Positions 10,401 through 22,502 are shown, counted from the stretch's first letter. The stretch: 64,000 nt of DNA from Colletotrichum lupini (GCF_023278565.1 NC_064672.1:6262001-6326000), one strand, 5' to 3'. A program made the numbers and translations. Notes: a model not told the origin generated them from the sequence alone.

Positions 10401-13400
10401 ATTTTAATATCTTATTTAATTAGATTTATAGCCTGCGCTACCTTAGTATAGTTAAAAGTTACCTCGGGTTAATAAATACTTATAATATATACTCCTCGCG
10501 CGAGCTTAGCTTTATACTACTTTTTAATATTAGTTACGTTCGGATTAATAAGGTTAATTTTCTTATCCTACCCCTTTTACTAAAAGACGACGGTTTCCCT
10601 TTTAATTATAAAAATCCCGCCGTTAAATACTAAGGGGGTATTTATTATAAGGACCTCTTTTAGCTTCGCTATAAAGCCCGCTTTTTAAAGCTCCTTATTC
10701 TCTTTCTTTATAAAGTTAATATTAAATAGGCTTAATATATCGTTAGTTTATATTTTAACGATCCTAAATTAGTCGCTTTTATACTCCGCGATTAATAAGT
10801 ACGGGTCGTACGTAAAGGTAACTATTAATAGTTAATTAATATAAAAATCGTGGTAGGTGGCTTATTAATAAGTACCCGATTTTACGAGCCCATATAGTAG
10901 CTTAAGCACTTTAATAATCGTACCTTCTAGGTACTTACTAGCTATTTCTTTTAGTAAATAGGCTAGGATTTTTTTTATAAGCCCTGTGGCCGATTAGGTA
11001 TAGGCCTAGGTAATATTACGGCTTTAAATCTCGTATCCCTTTTTCCGTAGCGATGCTATTAGTACTATTATTAATCGTTAGCTATAGTACTATATAGTGG
11101 GCGATTATATAAGTAGCGTTGCTTTTTTAACGTCGCTATACCCCTAAATTACGTATTTAAACTTCTCGTATAGCTAGGGTGTTCCTTTCCCTTTAATTTT
11201 ATAAACTATTCGTAATTTAAATATATAGAGGTTTATATATTTTTCGGGGTCGTATAAGATAAATCGATAGACCCCTCGAGTATAAAGAGTGTTTACTTCG
11301 ATAAGATTTAATCCCTTATACGGTTTTTTAATAGTTATAATTACGCCTTCTTTGCGTAGTTTAACTACTAGCTTAAAATCGGCTTTCTCTTTTACTATAT
11401 AAAAAGTATTAATTACCTCGTTACGAGTAATAAATTACTACGTTAGGGCTTACTATCGTAGTCTTTTGCGACGTCTCGCTAGTAGTATTAGTGCCCTTTT
11501 AATAATTTCCTCTTCCTCGTCGTCTATTAATACTATTACGACGATTTCGTTAAGGATAATTTCCTATGCCTCTACTACGGGTTATATAGTTTCCCCTAGC
11601 TCTTTTTCTTTTTATAAGTTAGAAATTACCTCGTTAGGATCTATATAGTACGGTCTAACTACCGTAATTAATATTTTAAGTAGCTAGTTATAATCTCTCG
11701 CAACTATATAAGAGCGCTCGTTAATAAAAATTAACTTATATAGCTTAGCTTACTATTAAGTAATTTCGTACTATACTCGTATATCCGAATTTAGTAATAT
11801 ATTTAGATTATCCCTTATATCGGGCTTATTATGCGTAGTAATTACCTCGTTAACTTACTTTTTTATACTTACCTCGCGCAGTGCTTATATTACTTTTTTA
11901 ATTACTTAGGCTCGTTAGCTTATACTTAGTAATAGTAGCGAGGCTAAGGTCGTTCTTAAATATACTCTAAATATTAATAGCGTTAGTATAAGTCCGTTAG
12001 GCCCTATAATATCGTTATAGTATTTAAGTGCTATTTAGAGGTATTCGTTATCGGTAGAATCCGGATTTTCCTCTTTAATAATTCTAAACGCCCTTTTTAA
12101 CTATTAGTATGCCCTCTCTACTTTTCTAATACTATAGTGCGCTTTAATAAGTACGACTTTTAGCTATATACTATAGGCCGTCGTATTATCCCTAAATTTT
12201 ATTAACTTAAAGCTAGTACTAGCGTCGGTTCTAATACTATCTAGCGGTCCCTAGTATATATCGATCTAGCTTTTTTATAAAGCTACTTATACTATCTTTA
12301 CTTATAAATTCTAAAGGAATTGCCCTACTTAAAAGGATATAGCTACGTCGATTATATATAGTACTAGCTAACTATTTAAGTAGAAAATATCAACGACGAT
12401 TTCTTAGTTAAAGTTAAGCTTATTATATAATTTAAACTTAAATCTGCGTGGGCTTTGTGTATTTATTTAGTATTAGTAGTATACTTTTGTTAACTACTTT
12501 AGCGCCCCTATTTCGATATTATTATTACTTAATTATTTTAGGAGGTTATATAGCCTCGTAACTAACGGGTACCCGAATCTCTAGTATAGTTTTCTAAGCT
12601 TACTTTTCGTTAAGTAATTAATCGACTTCGTGTCGTTAGTAAGCTTTATAAACGCATGCCCCTATTATCGTTCGACTATCTCGAAGTGCTTATTACTAGA
12701 GATTTTATTCCTCGTGTTATCGAATATAATACCTAGTCGATTTATGTTTTTTAGATATAGGAGAAATGGGGTATTAATAAGTAAAATGTAAAAAGTTATT
12801 ATTCCGAAGTACGTCTCTACTTTTATTATACCTAGGGCGACGATTTCCTTATCTAGGCCGAAACTAATCTTTATAATACTTATTATTAACGTATTAAGTA
12901 TTATTAATACGATTTTCTATAGCGTTTAGAATTACCCTTTTCCTCTAGTTAATTATTACGATACTTTAGTATTTAAAATAATCCTATAGAAATCGTCTAG
13001 GCCGTACCTTTCGCTCGCGTAGAATACTTATATAAGCTTAGTATTTAAGGGATCTAAGTAATATAAAAAGGACCCCTCTAGTTACCCCTAGATATGCTTA
13101 GTACTATATTCCTTTTTTTTAAATATCGATAGAGAGAGCGTCTTTTTCTTAATTATTAAGAGAATAAGCTTCGGCCTTATTAAATTCGCCCTTTTAGCTA
13201 CCTCTATATCTATTATTTAAGGGACCTTCTTTTATTATCCGTAGATAAAAGCCTACTTATTAAGAGCTTCTACTACTTTCTATTTATTTAGCCTCGTATA
13301 TCCTCTAGAGGCTAACGGGGCGAAAAAAGAGTAATTAATATCGTCGATTTCGTTATAATCTAATTCGTTAGTATAGGGGGTGAGATTTTCCTTATTTTCC

Positions 13401-16090
13401 GAATCTCTTATAGGGGGTATATATTTTAGGCCGCTACTTTAGCTACCTTTATTAAGTTCCGTGCCCCCGGATTTACCTTTATATATAATAAGGAATTAGT
13501 TAAACTAACGAGGGCTAGTTTTACTATTTATTACCCTCGACTTTTTATATTGTTTATACTATTTAGTACGCTCTTTCTCGGAGTAGTTACTTAACTAATA
13601 TCTATTTTTTTTATAAATATAGTATTGCTTTTTTTATTACCCTGCCCGTAAGTTAAATCTCTACTCGTTCGACGAATCTGGGCCTCTTTACTAGCGATTG
13701 CTATATCTAGCCTCTTTTCTTTTTTTATTATACGTTCGATCGACTTAATATTATTAATAAGGGCCGTCGTATATTTAGAAATAGGTTTAGCACGGTATTC
13801 TTATTTTAATATTAAAACTAGATTTTAGCCTCGAGTAGAGCGTCTCGTAGTCTTTAGGTACTTAGTATAGGGTTATTTTTATTTTTAGTATATACTAAAT
13901 TATAATATAAAGATATCCGACTTTCCGCTCGTTTATCCCCTTATTTAGCTAGGTTTTTACTAGCTTATCGATTCGATCGATAAGCTTTTTAAGGATCTTT
14001 ATTTACGATTTACCTTCTATTATCCTAGCTATAAATATAAAAAAAATCGCTCGTAGCTTAGATAGGAGCTCTAAGTTCTTATTATAAGTCTCGAAGTAGC
14101 TTCGGATTGCGTTAATTATACTAAGAAAGTCGTTTCGATCGAGATCACGTACCGCTTCGTAATAATAATTAAAGGCTTTGCTTATAAGTACGATATTAAT
14201 TACTAAATAATATTAGTATTTCCTAATTCTAACTTTTTCGTAATAATTATAAAATATCGTTAGGGTTTTTTATTAAACCCTTATTTTTCCCCCTAGAGTA
14301 TAATTTCTCTTTTAGGAAGATCTTTTTGAGGTCTGTAAATTACCTCGTATTTGCTACTAGATTTTTAATATTTATATACGATCCTTGCGTCGCTACGTAT
14401 TATTAATAACTTCGGGTCGTTTACCTCTTTTTTTATTAGCTAATCGGCGCCGAATTTCGTATTAATAGTAGTAACGAGTTATAGATCGAAATAGGTAGAA
14501 TTATTAATTATTATACTTCTAGTACTATATTTTGCCCCAGTATATCCTTTTGCGACGATAGATTTTTATTAGTAATTATAGGGAGGAAATCTGGGTCGTT
14601 TACTCTTTTTTTAAATTTATTAAAGCGATTATACGCTCTATCGACCTGTGCCTAGTTCTATAGTACGAATTCCTCTTTTATAATTATTACTATTAGTATT
14701 TTATATAGCTCTTGCGATTATAATTGCGCTAGTAATACCCCTCGCTCGTAAAAGAATTTATTAATTACTTTTACAATTTTTAAGCTTGCGCTCGCGAACT
14801 ATTTATCTAGTTAATAACTAAGATTATTTACGATTTCGTAGAATAGGGGTTACTCCTATAGCCCCTTTTTCTCGTAGACTTTAGTTAAATAGATTAATGC
14901 CGCGTTAATTTACTTACCGTTAGGCTAATCCGCAATTTTATATATCTACGTCCCCTAATAATCCGGGTTAATATTTACTTACTTATAAGGGATTAGGATT
15001 CTATTTAGGATCGGGTTTCGTCCTCTTCTTCTTTACTCTAACTTACTAAGGGTCGTGCTCTAGCTTATACTTATATTAGCAGTTACTAGCGTATTTAATT
15101 TTAATAGGGATATATTTAATCCGCGCGCTAGTTATAGCAAATCCGTACTTTTACTACTTAACGAATTTATCGGGGTTTAAGAAATTCCCGCTTCCTCTTG
15201 CTATCTTGCTATTACTCTCGTTTTTATTATTTTTAGCGATTACTATTACCTTTTTAAATCGCTAGTTATTATACCTATTATAATTCTCTTTTTTATTTAG
15301 TATAAAAAGAAGCCCTTAAGCGGCCCTCTAGAGGATTCTTTTCTTTTCTTCTTAAATCCTCGTTTTTTTAGCCTTTTTTTAGGCTGATAGTAATTTTAGC
15401 AGGAGGTCGTAGGACTACTTTAGGGTAGCCGCCTTCTTCTTAAGTTAATTTCCGAGATCCGTAATACTCTTAGCTTAATACTATTAAGACCTCTAAATCC
15501 CCTCCTCTTTCGTTAAACCGTCCTTTATACTATATTCCTAAGTAATACCTAGGGGGTAATTAAGGGAGCTACGAAGAGGTCGTTTAGATTGTGGGCTTAA
15601 GGTCGTACTTATAAGATCTTCGTAATAATAGACTTTTTTATATACTATAAATCTTTTAGCTTAATAACTCTTATAGGGTTACCTTCGTTACTAAGTAAAA
15701 ATATCTGCGTTTAGAGATCCCTTTTTTTAATCGCGCAGTGCTCTTTTATACCGTACTTTTACTAATTTAATTAGTTAATTTCTAATCGCGGGCCGGCTAT
15801 AGAAAAGTCGTTTAATAAAAAAGCTATTCGGGGCGATAGTAAAAGGCTAGTTATTTAAGTAGTTCTATTAATTAACGTAGTTTAATATAGTAAACGTCGA
15901 CTTTTCGTAAGTAATAAAGGGCTACGATTACTTAATTCCGTGCGGCATTCGAGAATCGCCTCTTTTTTTATTTATTTCCGTAAGGTTAATTAGTACGAAT
16001 CTCTTATTTTATATAGTATTAAGAAGTCGTCTTTTTTACGTAGCGAGATACCTTACCGATTTATAATAATAGAATTTAATTACTAATTAG

Positions 16091-16292
16091 TATTAGTATC
16101 CCTATTATAGGGTAGTTAGTTCGAACTATAATTAACGAAGAGATTAATTAAACTATATAAATATTTGCGTAAGTATAAAAAGGAGGTTCTAACTATAGGT
16201 TAGGCTAGCTATAATAATCGTAAATAGGGCCCCTAATTGGCCCCTGCGCAGTCGGCTATATCCCGCGGTTAAATTAGACTTCTAATCCGATA
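16091..16292 (-). repeat. 5' LTR of the copia element
   Basis: This is the partner of 9481-9682. It keeps a slightly better preserved segment (gcccctaattggcccctgcgcagtc) than the left copy, so RIP damage between the two LTRs is uneven. The AACAT duplication follows at 16293-16297. Confidence 0.9.
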
Positions 16293-16297
16293 AACAT

Positions 16298-16884
16298 ATC
16301 GTATTCGTCTTTAGTTAAGAAAAACGGTATAGGCAATACGTTAAACCAAAACCTTACTAAAAGGTAGCCATTTTTGATACTATAAGGATATAAAGCAAAG
16401 TAGAAGTTAATAGCCAGAATCAGCAAAGAACTATGGGGCCGACACATCAATGACTCTTTTCACAATTTTTGAGAGCGTTTCATTCTGTGATCCTTGGGAA
16501 AAGAAAAGTCTCATTTCGATCCCCACTTTCCAGGAGAACAATACGATCTCAAACTCTCTTGACTGTGCATTATAGAGGTCAAGAAAGTTACGTCGGCGTC
16601 ATCGCAAAATGAGCCCTCCAAATCCAAGAGGAAAGCCGCTGGTCTCCATTGGACCAGTCTTCAACCTCTGTTCCTCCTCAGCAACACCGTCAAGGCGCAT
16701 CAGCATGAAATATGATCAGCATGAAAAGTCTTCACTTGTCGGAACTGTGTAAACAAATTAATTACCCTAGCGATAACTGAGGCCACCCACCAGTCTTGGG
16801 TGATGAGCCAGACAGAGGAGCAAGCCCTAGGCTTTCGATACTCCAAATGAGAACATGATAGCGAGAACTTAACAGAGGTCATCC
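16298..16884. other. Intergenic region downstream of the peroxidase
   Basis: The composition returns abruptly to normal within about 100 bp of the copia element. This 587-bp stretch should contain the 3' end of the minus-strand peroxidase. The frame overlapping its end (16700-16900) shows no coding features. Confidence 0.45.
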
Positions 16885-18723
16885 TCATAGAGGTTTGCAA
16901 TTGCTAGCTGATCTCAAGACATTGGTTGGTAGAAATTCGACTTTGATCTCCGAATTGAGAACGACGTCAAATCGCGTATTCCACGATGCCAAGTCAAGAG
17001 CTGTGTCTGCTTGAAATATTCTGTAGGCCCCATACGTCACAGCCGTCAATTTAAATGAGATGATTGTAGCCTCGAAAGCCGGAACAACAACGTCTTCCCT
17101 CGGAACTTTACGGAAAAGTTTCAACGTGGGAGCCCCCGCTGGGCCAGTCTCATGAATCGCAGCCACGACTCTAAGGTTTATTTTCCCATCTTTTACAACT
17201 GAGTCCAAGCATGATTGCCGTGGCTGATACAGCAGTACGTCAGACACCGGAAATCCGCGTCCCAAGTTGTCATGCACTTCAACGTCGCCCGTCGACGGCT
17301 GGATCAGGAAAACGTTGAAGGACTTGATACCGACGCTGCTCGGCACGGTAGTGCTGAACTCGAACCACGCGAAGGCATCTCCAAAGTGGCCTGAGGATAC
17401 TCCACCCGACCTTCTGCCGCGAACAGCCCTGATGAGGATAGTCCCAGTAGCATTTCGGTTCACTATCGACAGCTCGACTTCAAGGTCGTCGGCGTTCCTC
17501 GCCGTCGCGGGACCGACTCGCACGCGGATACGGCCCGAGAAGCGGATCGATCCCCTTGAGTCTATCGACTGCTCTCGGATGTACGGCTTGACGTCGATCG
17601 GCTTGACTGGTGCAGTGAGTTCGATGCCTTTATCACGTGGTACAAGATTCAGCATACGGCCGAAGACGTCTTTGCATTTCTCCAGGAAATTCGACTGGTT
17701 TGAGAGGGTTCTGATTGTCTCGTTCTGGTCGGAGCTGAAGATTCTCTTATCTGAACGGAAAGTCTCGTTGTGGCTGTGGACTAACGGATTCGACCCGGTC
17801 CCAGATAAATACTCCAGAACGATGGTGTTGTCGAAACTCGCGGAGGATCCTGGACCTTCCTCAAAATGCACGACATCGAGCTTAGTTGACGGTTCTTTAG
17901 CTCCGTCTATGGGGAACTCGTCGATGCCCAAAATGTGTGGGAAGTAAGCTGTGTGGACTCCGCCCAGAGTGTGTCCACACGCAACCAAAGAGATCATGTC
18001 TGTATCCGAAAACCCTGCCCTGGAGAAGATAGACTTGTGGCTCTCTAGGTCTTGGTGTGGTTGCGGGGTGAGAACACCGCTGGCATCAGCTTCGGTTGCG
18101 TCTAACCGGCCTGCGCGAAAGGGAAGCTGCGGGCCACCGCAATTGGCAAGACTGGTATAGACTCCAAGTGCAAGTAAGTCGGCTATCGATGACCTCGGGG
18201 TGTGGAAGAGACTCATGAAGTGAAGTGTCGTTTCGAAGACAGGCCGGGTGTCGACGTTGTCCTCCCGATTGAGTTCAAACATGATGGAGGCATCTAGCCC
18301 CCCTTCCCCCGAAAAAGTATTATGAGTAATAAGGTCATGGAAAGCTGTGCGGATCCATTCTGCTGCATTCTGACGACCTAGGGAACTTTCGCCGAAAGAA
18401 CATGGATGCGTTTCTACTTTACGTGTTGGTATGTGCATACACAAATAGACCACCTGGCGATCAGGAAACAACTTACCGTCTGAGAAAACGTTCGCAAAAT
18501 AGCCGCTCTTGAGAACCATTAAATCTTCAATGTAGTCATATTTCCATGGCCAAATATACCCATTTTCTTTTGTTCGCAGAGCTTCATTGAAAGAGAAAAA
18601 TTGGCCTATGAGGGTCCAGCCAGGACGTAATGAAATAGCCTGCCTGATCACCCATGATGCGATGATGGTGACCAAAACATACTTCGAACGAAGCCTCAGA
18701 GTGTTGAGCAAACACATTGCCAC
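16885..18723 (-). CDS. Extended fungal haem peroxidase (plant-type peroxidase superfamily)
   Basis: The open frame is 612 codons. A 63-bp intron (18414-18476, GTAAGT...TAG) inside it carries no stop. Removing it joins VFSDG to THPCSFG, matching the family, and leaves 591 aa. The peroxidase core has the distal motif WIRTAFHD (Arg125 and His129 in unspliced numbering), the calcium-site segment GGLDASIMFE, and the proximal haem ligand in ACGHTLGGVH (His251). A C-terminal half of about 300 residues rich in beta strands (for example RIRVRVG, VELSIVN) is typical of long secreted fungal peroxidases. These use H2O2 to oxidise aromatic substrates and are usually extracellular. The first about 35 residues are hydrophobic but a poor signal peptide, and a GTATGT at codon 15 hints that the true 5' exon structure differs. 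All key residues are present. It is divergent from the P450. Confidence 0.85.
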   Translation of the reverse strand: MAMCLLNTLRLRSKYVLVTIIASWVIRQAISLRPGWTLIGQFFSFNEALRTKENGYIWPWKYDYIEDLMVLKSGYFANVFSDGKLFPDRQVVYLCMHIPTRKVETHPCSFGESSLGRQNAAEWIRTAFHDLITHNTFSGEGGLDASIMFELNREDNVDTRPVFETTLHFMSLFHTPRSSIADLLALGVYTSLANCGGPQLPFRAGRLDATEADASGVLTPQPHQDLESHKSIFSRAGFSDTDMISLVACGHTLGGVHTAYFPHILGIDEFPIDGAKEPSTKLDVVHFEEGPGSSASFDNTIVLEYLSGTGSNPLVHSHNETFRSDKRIFSSDQNETIRTLSNQSNFLEKCKDVFGRMLNLVPRDKGIELTAPVKPIDVKPYIREQSIDSRGSIRFSGRIRVRVGPATARNADDLEVELSIVNRNATGTILIRAVRGRRSGGVSSGHFGDAFAWFEFSTTVPSSVGIKSFNVFLIQPSTGDVEVHDNLGRGFPVSDVLLYQPRQSCLDSVVKDGKINLRVVAAIHETGPAGAPTLKLFRKVPREDVVVPAFEATIISFKLTAVTYGAYRIFQADTALDLASWNTRFDVVLNSEIKVEFLPTNVLRSASNCKPL

Positions 18724-19297
18724 GAGAATTTTGAGAAGTTAACGCCAGCATAAAGTCATCTAGTACATTTTCGACCATTAAACTGTTGGTTCGCGTCCGA
18801 CGAGCTACGGCGAACCGGGAGAATCGAAGGACTGCTCTATCCTTGATTTGGTCCGTGGACATCCATCTGACTCATGAAAGCATCGACCTTGAAAGACAAT
18901 TTTTTCAATATCTCGCATGTCACGTAGGCCACGGGTAGAAAATTAAGGTACCGAAAGCATTCGTAGGATTTCGGCAATTTCGGCCGATTCGGTTTGACCC
19001 ACCCTATTGCCGAGCGGCGGCTTTGAAGATATCACCCGACTCTCGGTTCCAAACCTTACGAAACTCAACTGTGCATGATTGTTGCCACGCATCGGGCGAT
19101 GAGACCAGTCGTAGTAAGCCCTCGTGCATCTGGCCGTGATCGTCGTATCGTAGCACGAGGCTGTATTTACATGTCTTTCCTAAACGTATATGAAGGAATC
19201 TCGGTTCTCAAACTGATATCTGCCCCCCTGATGGTTCTTCAAACATCTGAGCGTTATTGTGCAAAAGCCTAGCCTGTTACTAGTTCCTGTCAATAAA
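18724..19297. promoter_or_regulatory. Divergent promoter region (peroxidase / P450)
   Basis: This 574-bp gap lies between the start codons of two oppositely oriented oxidative enzymes, so they may share control. No clear operator is visible. A minus-strand frame at 18584-18862 overlaps the peroxidase start and may include part of a missed 5' exon, but I could not make a consistent splice model. Confidence 0.35.
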
Positions 19298-21446
19298 ATG
19301 AGTCTAGCACTGAAGTTTACAGACTGGACGGGCTCTCCTGAACGTCTGACAGCCACCTGGTCTCAACTTGCAAGCAACCGAGTCCAGGTGGGGAAATGGA
19401 TCTTGGCATTGGTACGTTGTGACATTGTCGACATCCTCAAACTAGAAATCGACACAAGCTTCCGAGTGAGCTGATCCAGGATTTTTACAACTAGCTCATT
19501 ATCTATGCATTTTTCACGATCATATACAGACTCTACTTTCACCCTCTGGCAAACTTCCCCGGCCCGCGTCTGGCAGCTGTGTCTAATCTTTGGTACGCAC
19601 GTGCCTGGTAAGTTGCCATTGATAACTTCCGAGGAGTATTTGATGCTTGAAATCGAAGGCATAGCTAATCTTGTTGAAAGGTTCACTGGAAGATACCCGG
19701 AAAGGGTCGAACAAGCGTTTCAAAAGTATGGTTAGTATTTGCTGCCTCGTTGTCTCGCGGGAAAAAAATTCCTTCAAATTTCTAATACCCCTTGGTACAG
19801 GAGATGTTGTACGCATCGCACCTAATGAACTCGCATTCGTAACTCCCGAGGCTATCAAAAGTAATGAAAGCCTAGCAAATATCTTGAGTCTTTGAGAATC
19901 GAGACTGATCATGGTTATAATGGACAAAGCTATCTACGGCACAGCTAAGCAGAATCGCGAAGTCTTCGTCAAGACGCCTTTTCAAGACTTTGGCCTCAAG
20001 TCCCCGGGCATCACAGCGGAGAGAGACCCCAATGTTCACCGTCAAATGGCGAAGATGCTGGCGCCGGCCCTGAGCATTCAAGCGATCCGGAACCAGGAGC
20101 CTGTGGTGCACGAGCATGTTGATCTGTTGGTTCGTCGTATCAGGCAAGAGACAAAAGAACGCCCCGCTGTTGAGATGAAGCAGGTGCGTCTCTTCTGGTT
20201 TTTTATTTTATTTTATTTTGATTTTCTTCTTGCCAGCTTTTATTGTTAGGGAGACTTGGTGAAGGGACGCTGATGACCTTCTGAATAGTGGATTGATTGG
20301 CATGTTTGGGATGTCGCTAGCGACATGGCATACAACCTCAAGTGCAACCAAGTCAAGGATAGTGAGTCGATTTCTTGGAGTCATCCGTGCTGCGAGGTTG
20401 GTTCTGACCCCATTCCCATTAGAAAAAGATGAGCTCTTCTTCCATATGTTCGTCAGGGTCGGCCTCTGGGCAACGATCCAGCAGGTTTCCAAGCGCTTTC
20501 CCTGGCTCAGTCCTCTCATCTGGTTCTGCGTGCCGCCCAAGGTCGCCCTCACGTTCCCCACCGGCATCAAGGTTCAGAGACAGAACATCAAACACCGCCT
20601 CCAAAATGCCGAAAAGCTGGGACACGCGGACTACATGGAACAGTTCATCTCGCAGGACAAGATGGATCCCAACGAGGAGTGGCTCCTGGCGCAGGCCAAC
20701 GTCATGATCGTGGCCAACTTTGATCCCATGACGAACGTTGTATCGACGGCGCTCTACTACCTTCTCACGGTCCCGAGAGCATACCATCGGTTGCGCGAGG
20801 AGCTCAACGGCACGTTCAATAGCTACGATGCAATCGTCCACGACAATCTGCAAGGGCTCAAATACCTGCACGCTGTCATTTTCGAATCCCTCCGCATCCA
20901 TTCCAACGCCGCCTTCGGCATGCCGAGATTCAGCCCTGGTGCGGTTGTCGACCGGTGGTATGTCCCGAAAGGTGTAAGTTTAACATTGTTCACTCCTCTC
21001 CAGCGTAACCTTGCCTTGATTTTATACGCACCTTAAAGCCAATAACAGCTTGCAACAAAGTTCACTAAGGAAATTAGACGACTGTCCAAACTTGCCACTT
21101 CGCAATGACACGATCGGAGAGATGGTGGAAGGAAGCCCGATCTTTCTACCCGGAGCGCTTCTTGCCGAACGACCACCAGTATCACGATGCACGCTTCGAC
21201 AAGGATGCCACGAGCTCCTTCGCCCCCTTTTCTCTGGGCCCCCGTGGTTGCCCCGGCGTGAACCCCGCTATGCAACGTCTGAGGATCGTCATCGCGAAGC
21301 TCGTGTGGAGCTTCGACATGGAGCTGACCAACAAGAACCGAATAGATTGGCAGAGGGACTCCTATCTGTACGGCATTTGGGAAAGACCACAGCTCTGGGT
21401 GAAGGCGACCCCGAGGCCCGACGAGCAAAAAACGTTGCCCACTTGA
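19298..21446 (+). CDS. Cytochrome P450 monooxygenase, microsomal, eight exons
   Basis: The exons 19298-19411, 19495-19607, 19681-19730, 19801-19860, 19930-20183, 20289-20361, 20423-20973 and 21078-21446 splice in frame to 527 aa. All seven introns (61-105 bp) are GT...AG. The protein shows an N-terminal membrane anchor ([20 protein letters not shown]), the Pro hinge (ANFPGPRL), [15 protein letters not shown], the K-helix ESLR, YPERF, and the haem loop [10 protein letters not shown] with the Cys thiolate. This architecture is that of fungal ER-bound P450s related to the isotrichodermin C-15 hydroxylase/benzoate hydroxylase groups, which oxidise small secondary metabolites or aromatics. The I-helix is odd: it reads VANFDPMTN where AGx(E/D)TT is usual, so the conserved Gly and catalytic Thr are missing. 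The start is chosen because it gives a correct anchor and an aaaATGa context. A solo LTR sits 155 bp after the stop. Confidence 0.88.
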
Positions 21447-21601
21447 AGAGCCCCGGGAGGGAACCTCAGAAGATTGTCGCTGCTTTGTGGAATTATCTGT
21501 GGCTGCTGTTGTTGTATTCAACGTCGTGGCGGAAGGACCGGAGCCCTTACCGCAGACCTCCCGAAGGGTATGTGGCGTGGAGGGCCGTGAGTCAAGGCTA
21601 C

Positions 21602-21806
21602 TGTCGGATTGGAAGTCCAATTCGACCGCGACATACAGCCGACTGCGCAGGGGCCAATTGGGGGCCCTATTTACGATTATCGTAGCCAGCCCAACCTACG
21701 GTTGGAACCTCCTTTTTACACCTACTACGCAGATATTCATATAGTTCAATTGATCTCTTCGTCAACTACGGTTCGAACCAACTACCCTGTAATAGGGATA
21801 CCAACA
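21602..21806 (+). mobile_element. Solo copia LTR, nearly un-mutated, with GCTAC target duplication
   Basis: This 205-bp sequence (TGTCGGATTGG...ATACCAACA) is homologous to the LTRs of the copia element at 9481-16292 but in the opposite orientation. It is flanked by GCTAC at 21597-21601 and again at 21807-21811. Internal sequence is absent, so it is a solo LTR formed by LTR-LTR recombination. It keeps many CA and TG dinucleotides, so it has escaped most RIP. It lies in the presumed 3' region of the P450. Confidence 0.93.
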
Positions 21807-21811
21807 GCTAC

Positions 21812-22502
21812 CCACTCTACAGTATGTCGTCTCTTCACATCGTCCTCCAAATCATGCCTTGTGGCCACTACGCGTTCTATCTGTCCCCAGTTCCCGCTTA
21901 TGGCCCCAGTTCCATTCTTATCTAACCCGTCCCTTGATATCGGAAGGTGTTTTATGGTTCGCTGAGTTGTTGTAGGCTGTAACTAAGTGCGAGGAGAAAT
22001 CTTGCAGGCGGTGATGAGAATCGTTAGGTGCGATGGATGATTGGCATAATCTGAGATGGTGCAAAGAAGATTCATGACTATCAAGACGAAGTCGATCTGG
22101 TTTCTTGTGTTTATGTTTGGTGCTGGTCAGAGTAAGGTGACAAGACCCCAAGGGCTTCTCTGTAGCGATTCTACTGAGCAAAACAAAGAGACTGTTGTAA
22201 TGTCGCAAGCGATCTGAGTCGTTTCTTGGGCCGCCCAGTTGGTCTTGTCAGTCTTGCCAAACCACGCGTCAAGTTCTTGCAACCGATATACTCTACCGCC
22301 GAAGGACAATCGCGGACATGGACCCTAATGGCCGTGCAGGGTTTCACTGGCTGAGTGGAAGAGGACAAATCATGTTGCTTGGTAATGCTTTCGTTAGCGA
22401 GATGCCCGGGGGCATTCACACAGACGTTCTGCTGTACTGTTAGAGTCCAGTGGCAACAGTTCGAACCGAAGTCGCCGCAGTGTTGGACAGGTCCTTCGAA
22501 GG
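21812..22502. other. Intergenic region
   Basis: No supported gene is present. Composition is normal. Overlapping minus-strand frames between 21918 and 22521 are low-complexity-free but lack any family pattern or proper start context. Confidence 0.4.

Larger units (their letters stand above)
9476..16297 (-). mobile_element. Full-length Ty1/copia LTR retrotransposon, RIP-inactivated, with 5-bp target duplication
   Basis: The element itself spans 9481-16292, flanked by direct AACAT copies at 9476-9480 and 16293-16297. Two 202-bp LTRs bound it. On the minus strand a purine-rich tract (aaaaaaaaagagaaag) lies just before the left, 3' LTR, which sets the orientation. Minus-strand translation around 10090-10400 gives RNase H-like traces of copia pol, including LVYYLIDL, NKLYVFVN, LGYIIILAN and VIRSILALEIYS, broken by TAA/TAG stops. 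RNase H at the end near the 3' LTR is the copia (and general) order. CA and TG are nearly absent throughout (12001-12060 has no CA and one TG). No usable open frame remains, so the element is dead. The 60-codon frame at 11466-11648 is an accident of AT-rich sequence. Confidence 0.9.

Noticed and set aside
17267..17947. 226-codon plus-strand frame inside the peroxidase gene
   Set aside because: Opposite-strand shadow of the peroxidase C-terminal half; no motif.
18584..18862. Minus-strand frame upstream of the peroxidase as a separate gene
   Set aside because: It overlaps the peroxidase start and shares its direction; more likely non-coding or part of an unresolved 5' exon.
20289..20430. P450 as a frameshifted pseudogene
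   Set aside because: The apparent frame change is explained by a clean 61-bp GTGAGT...TAG intron at 20362-20422, and all other exons join in frame.
20419..20901. 160-codon minus-strand frame inside the P450
   Set aside because: Shadow of exon 7 of the P450, which carries ExxR and spliced continuity.
21760..21780. GGTTCGAACC-like sequence as a tRNA B-box
   Set aside because: It is part of the copia LTR and is present in the other LTR copies.
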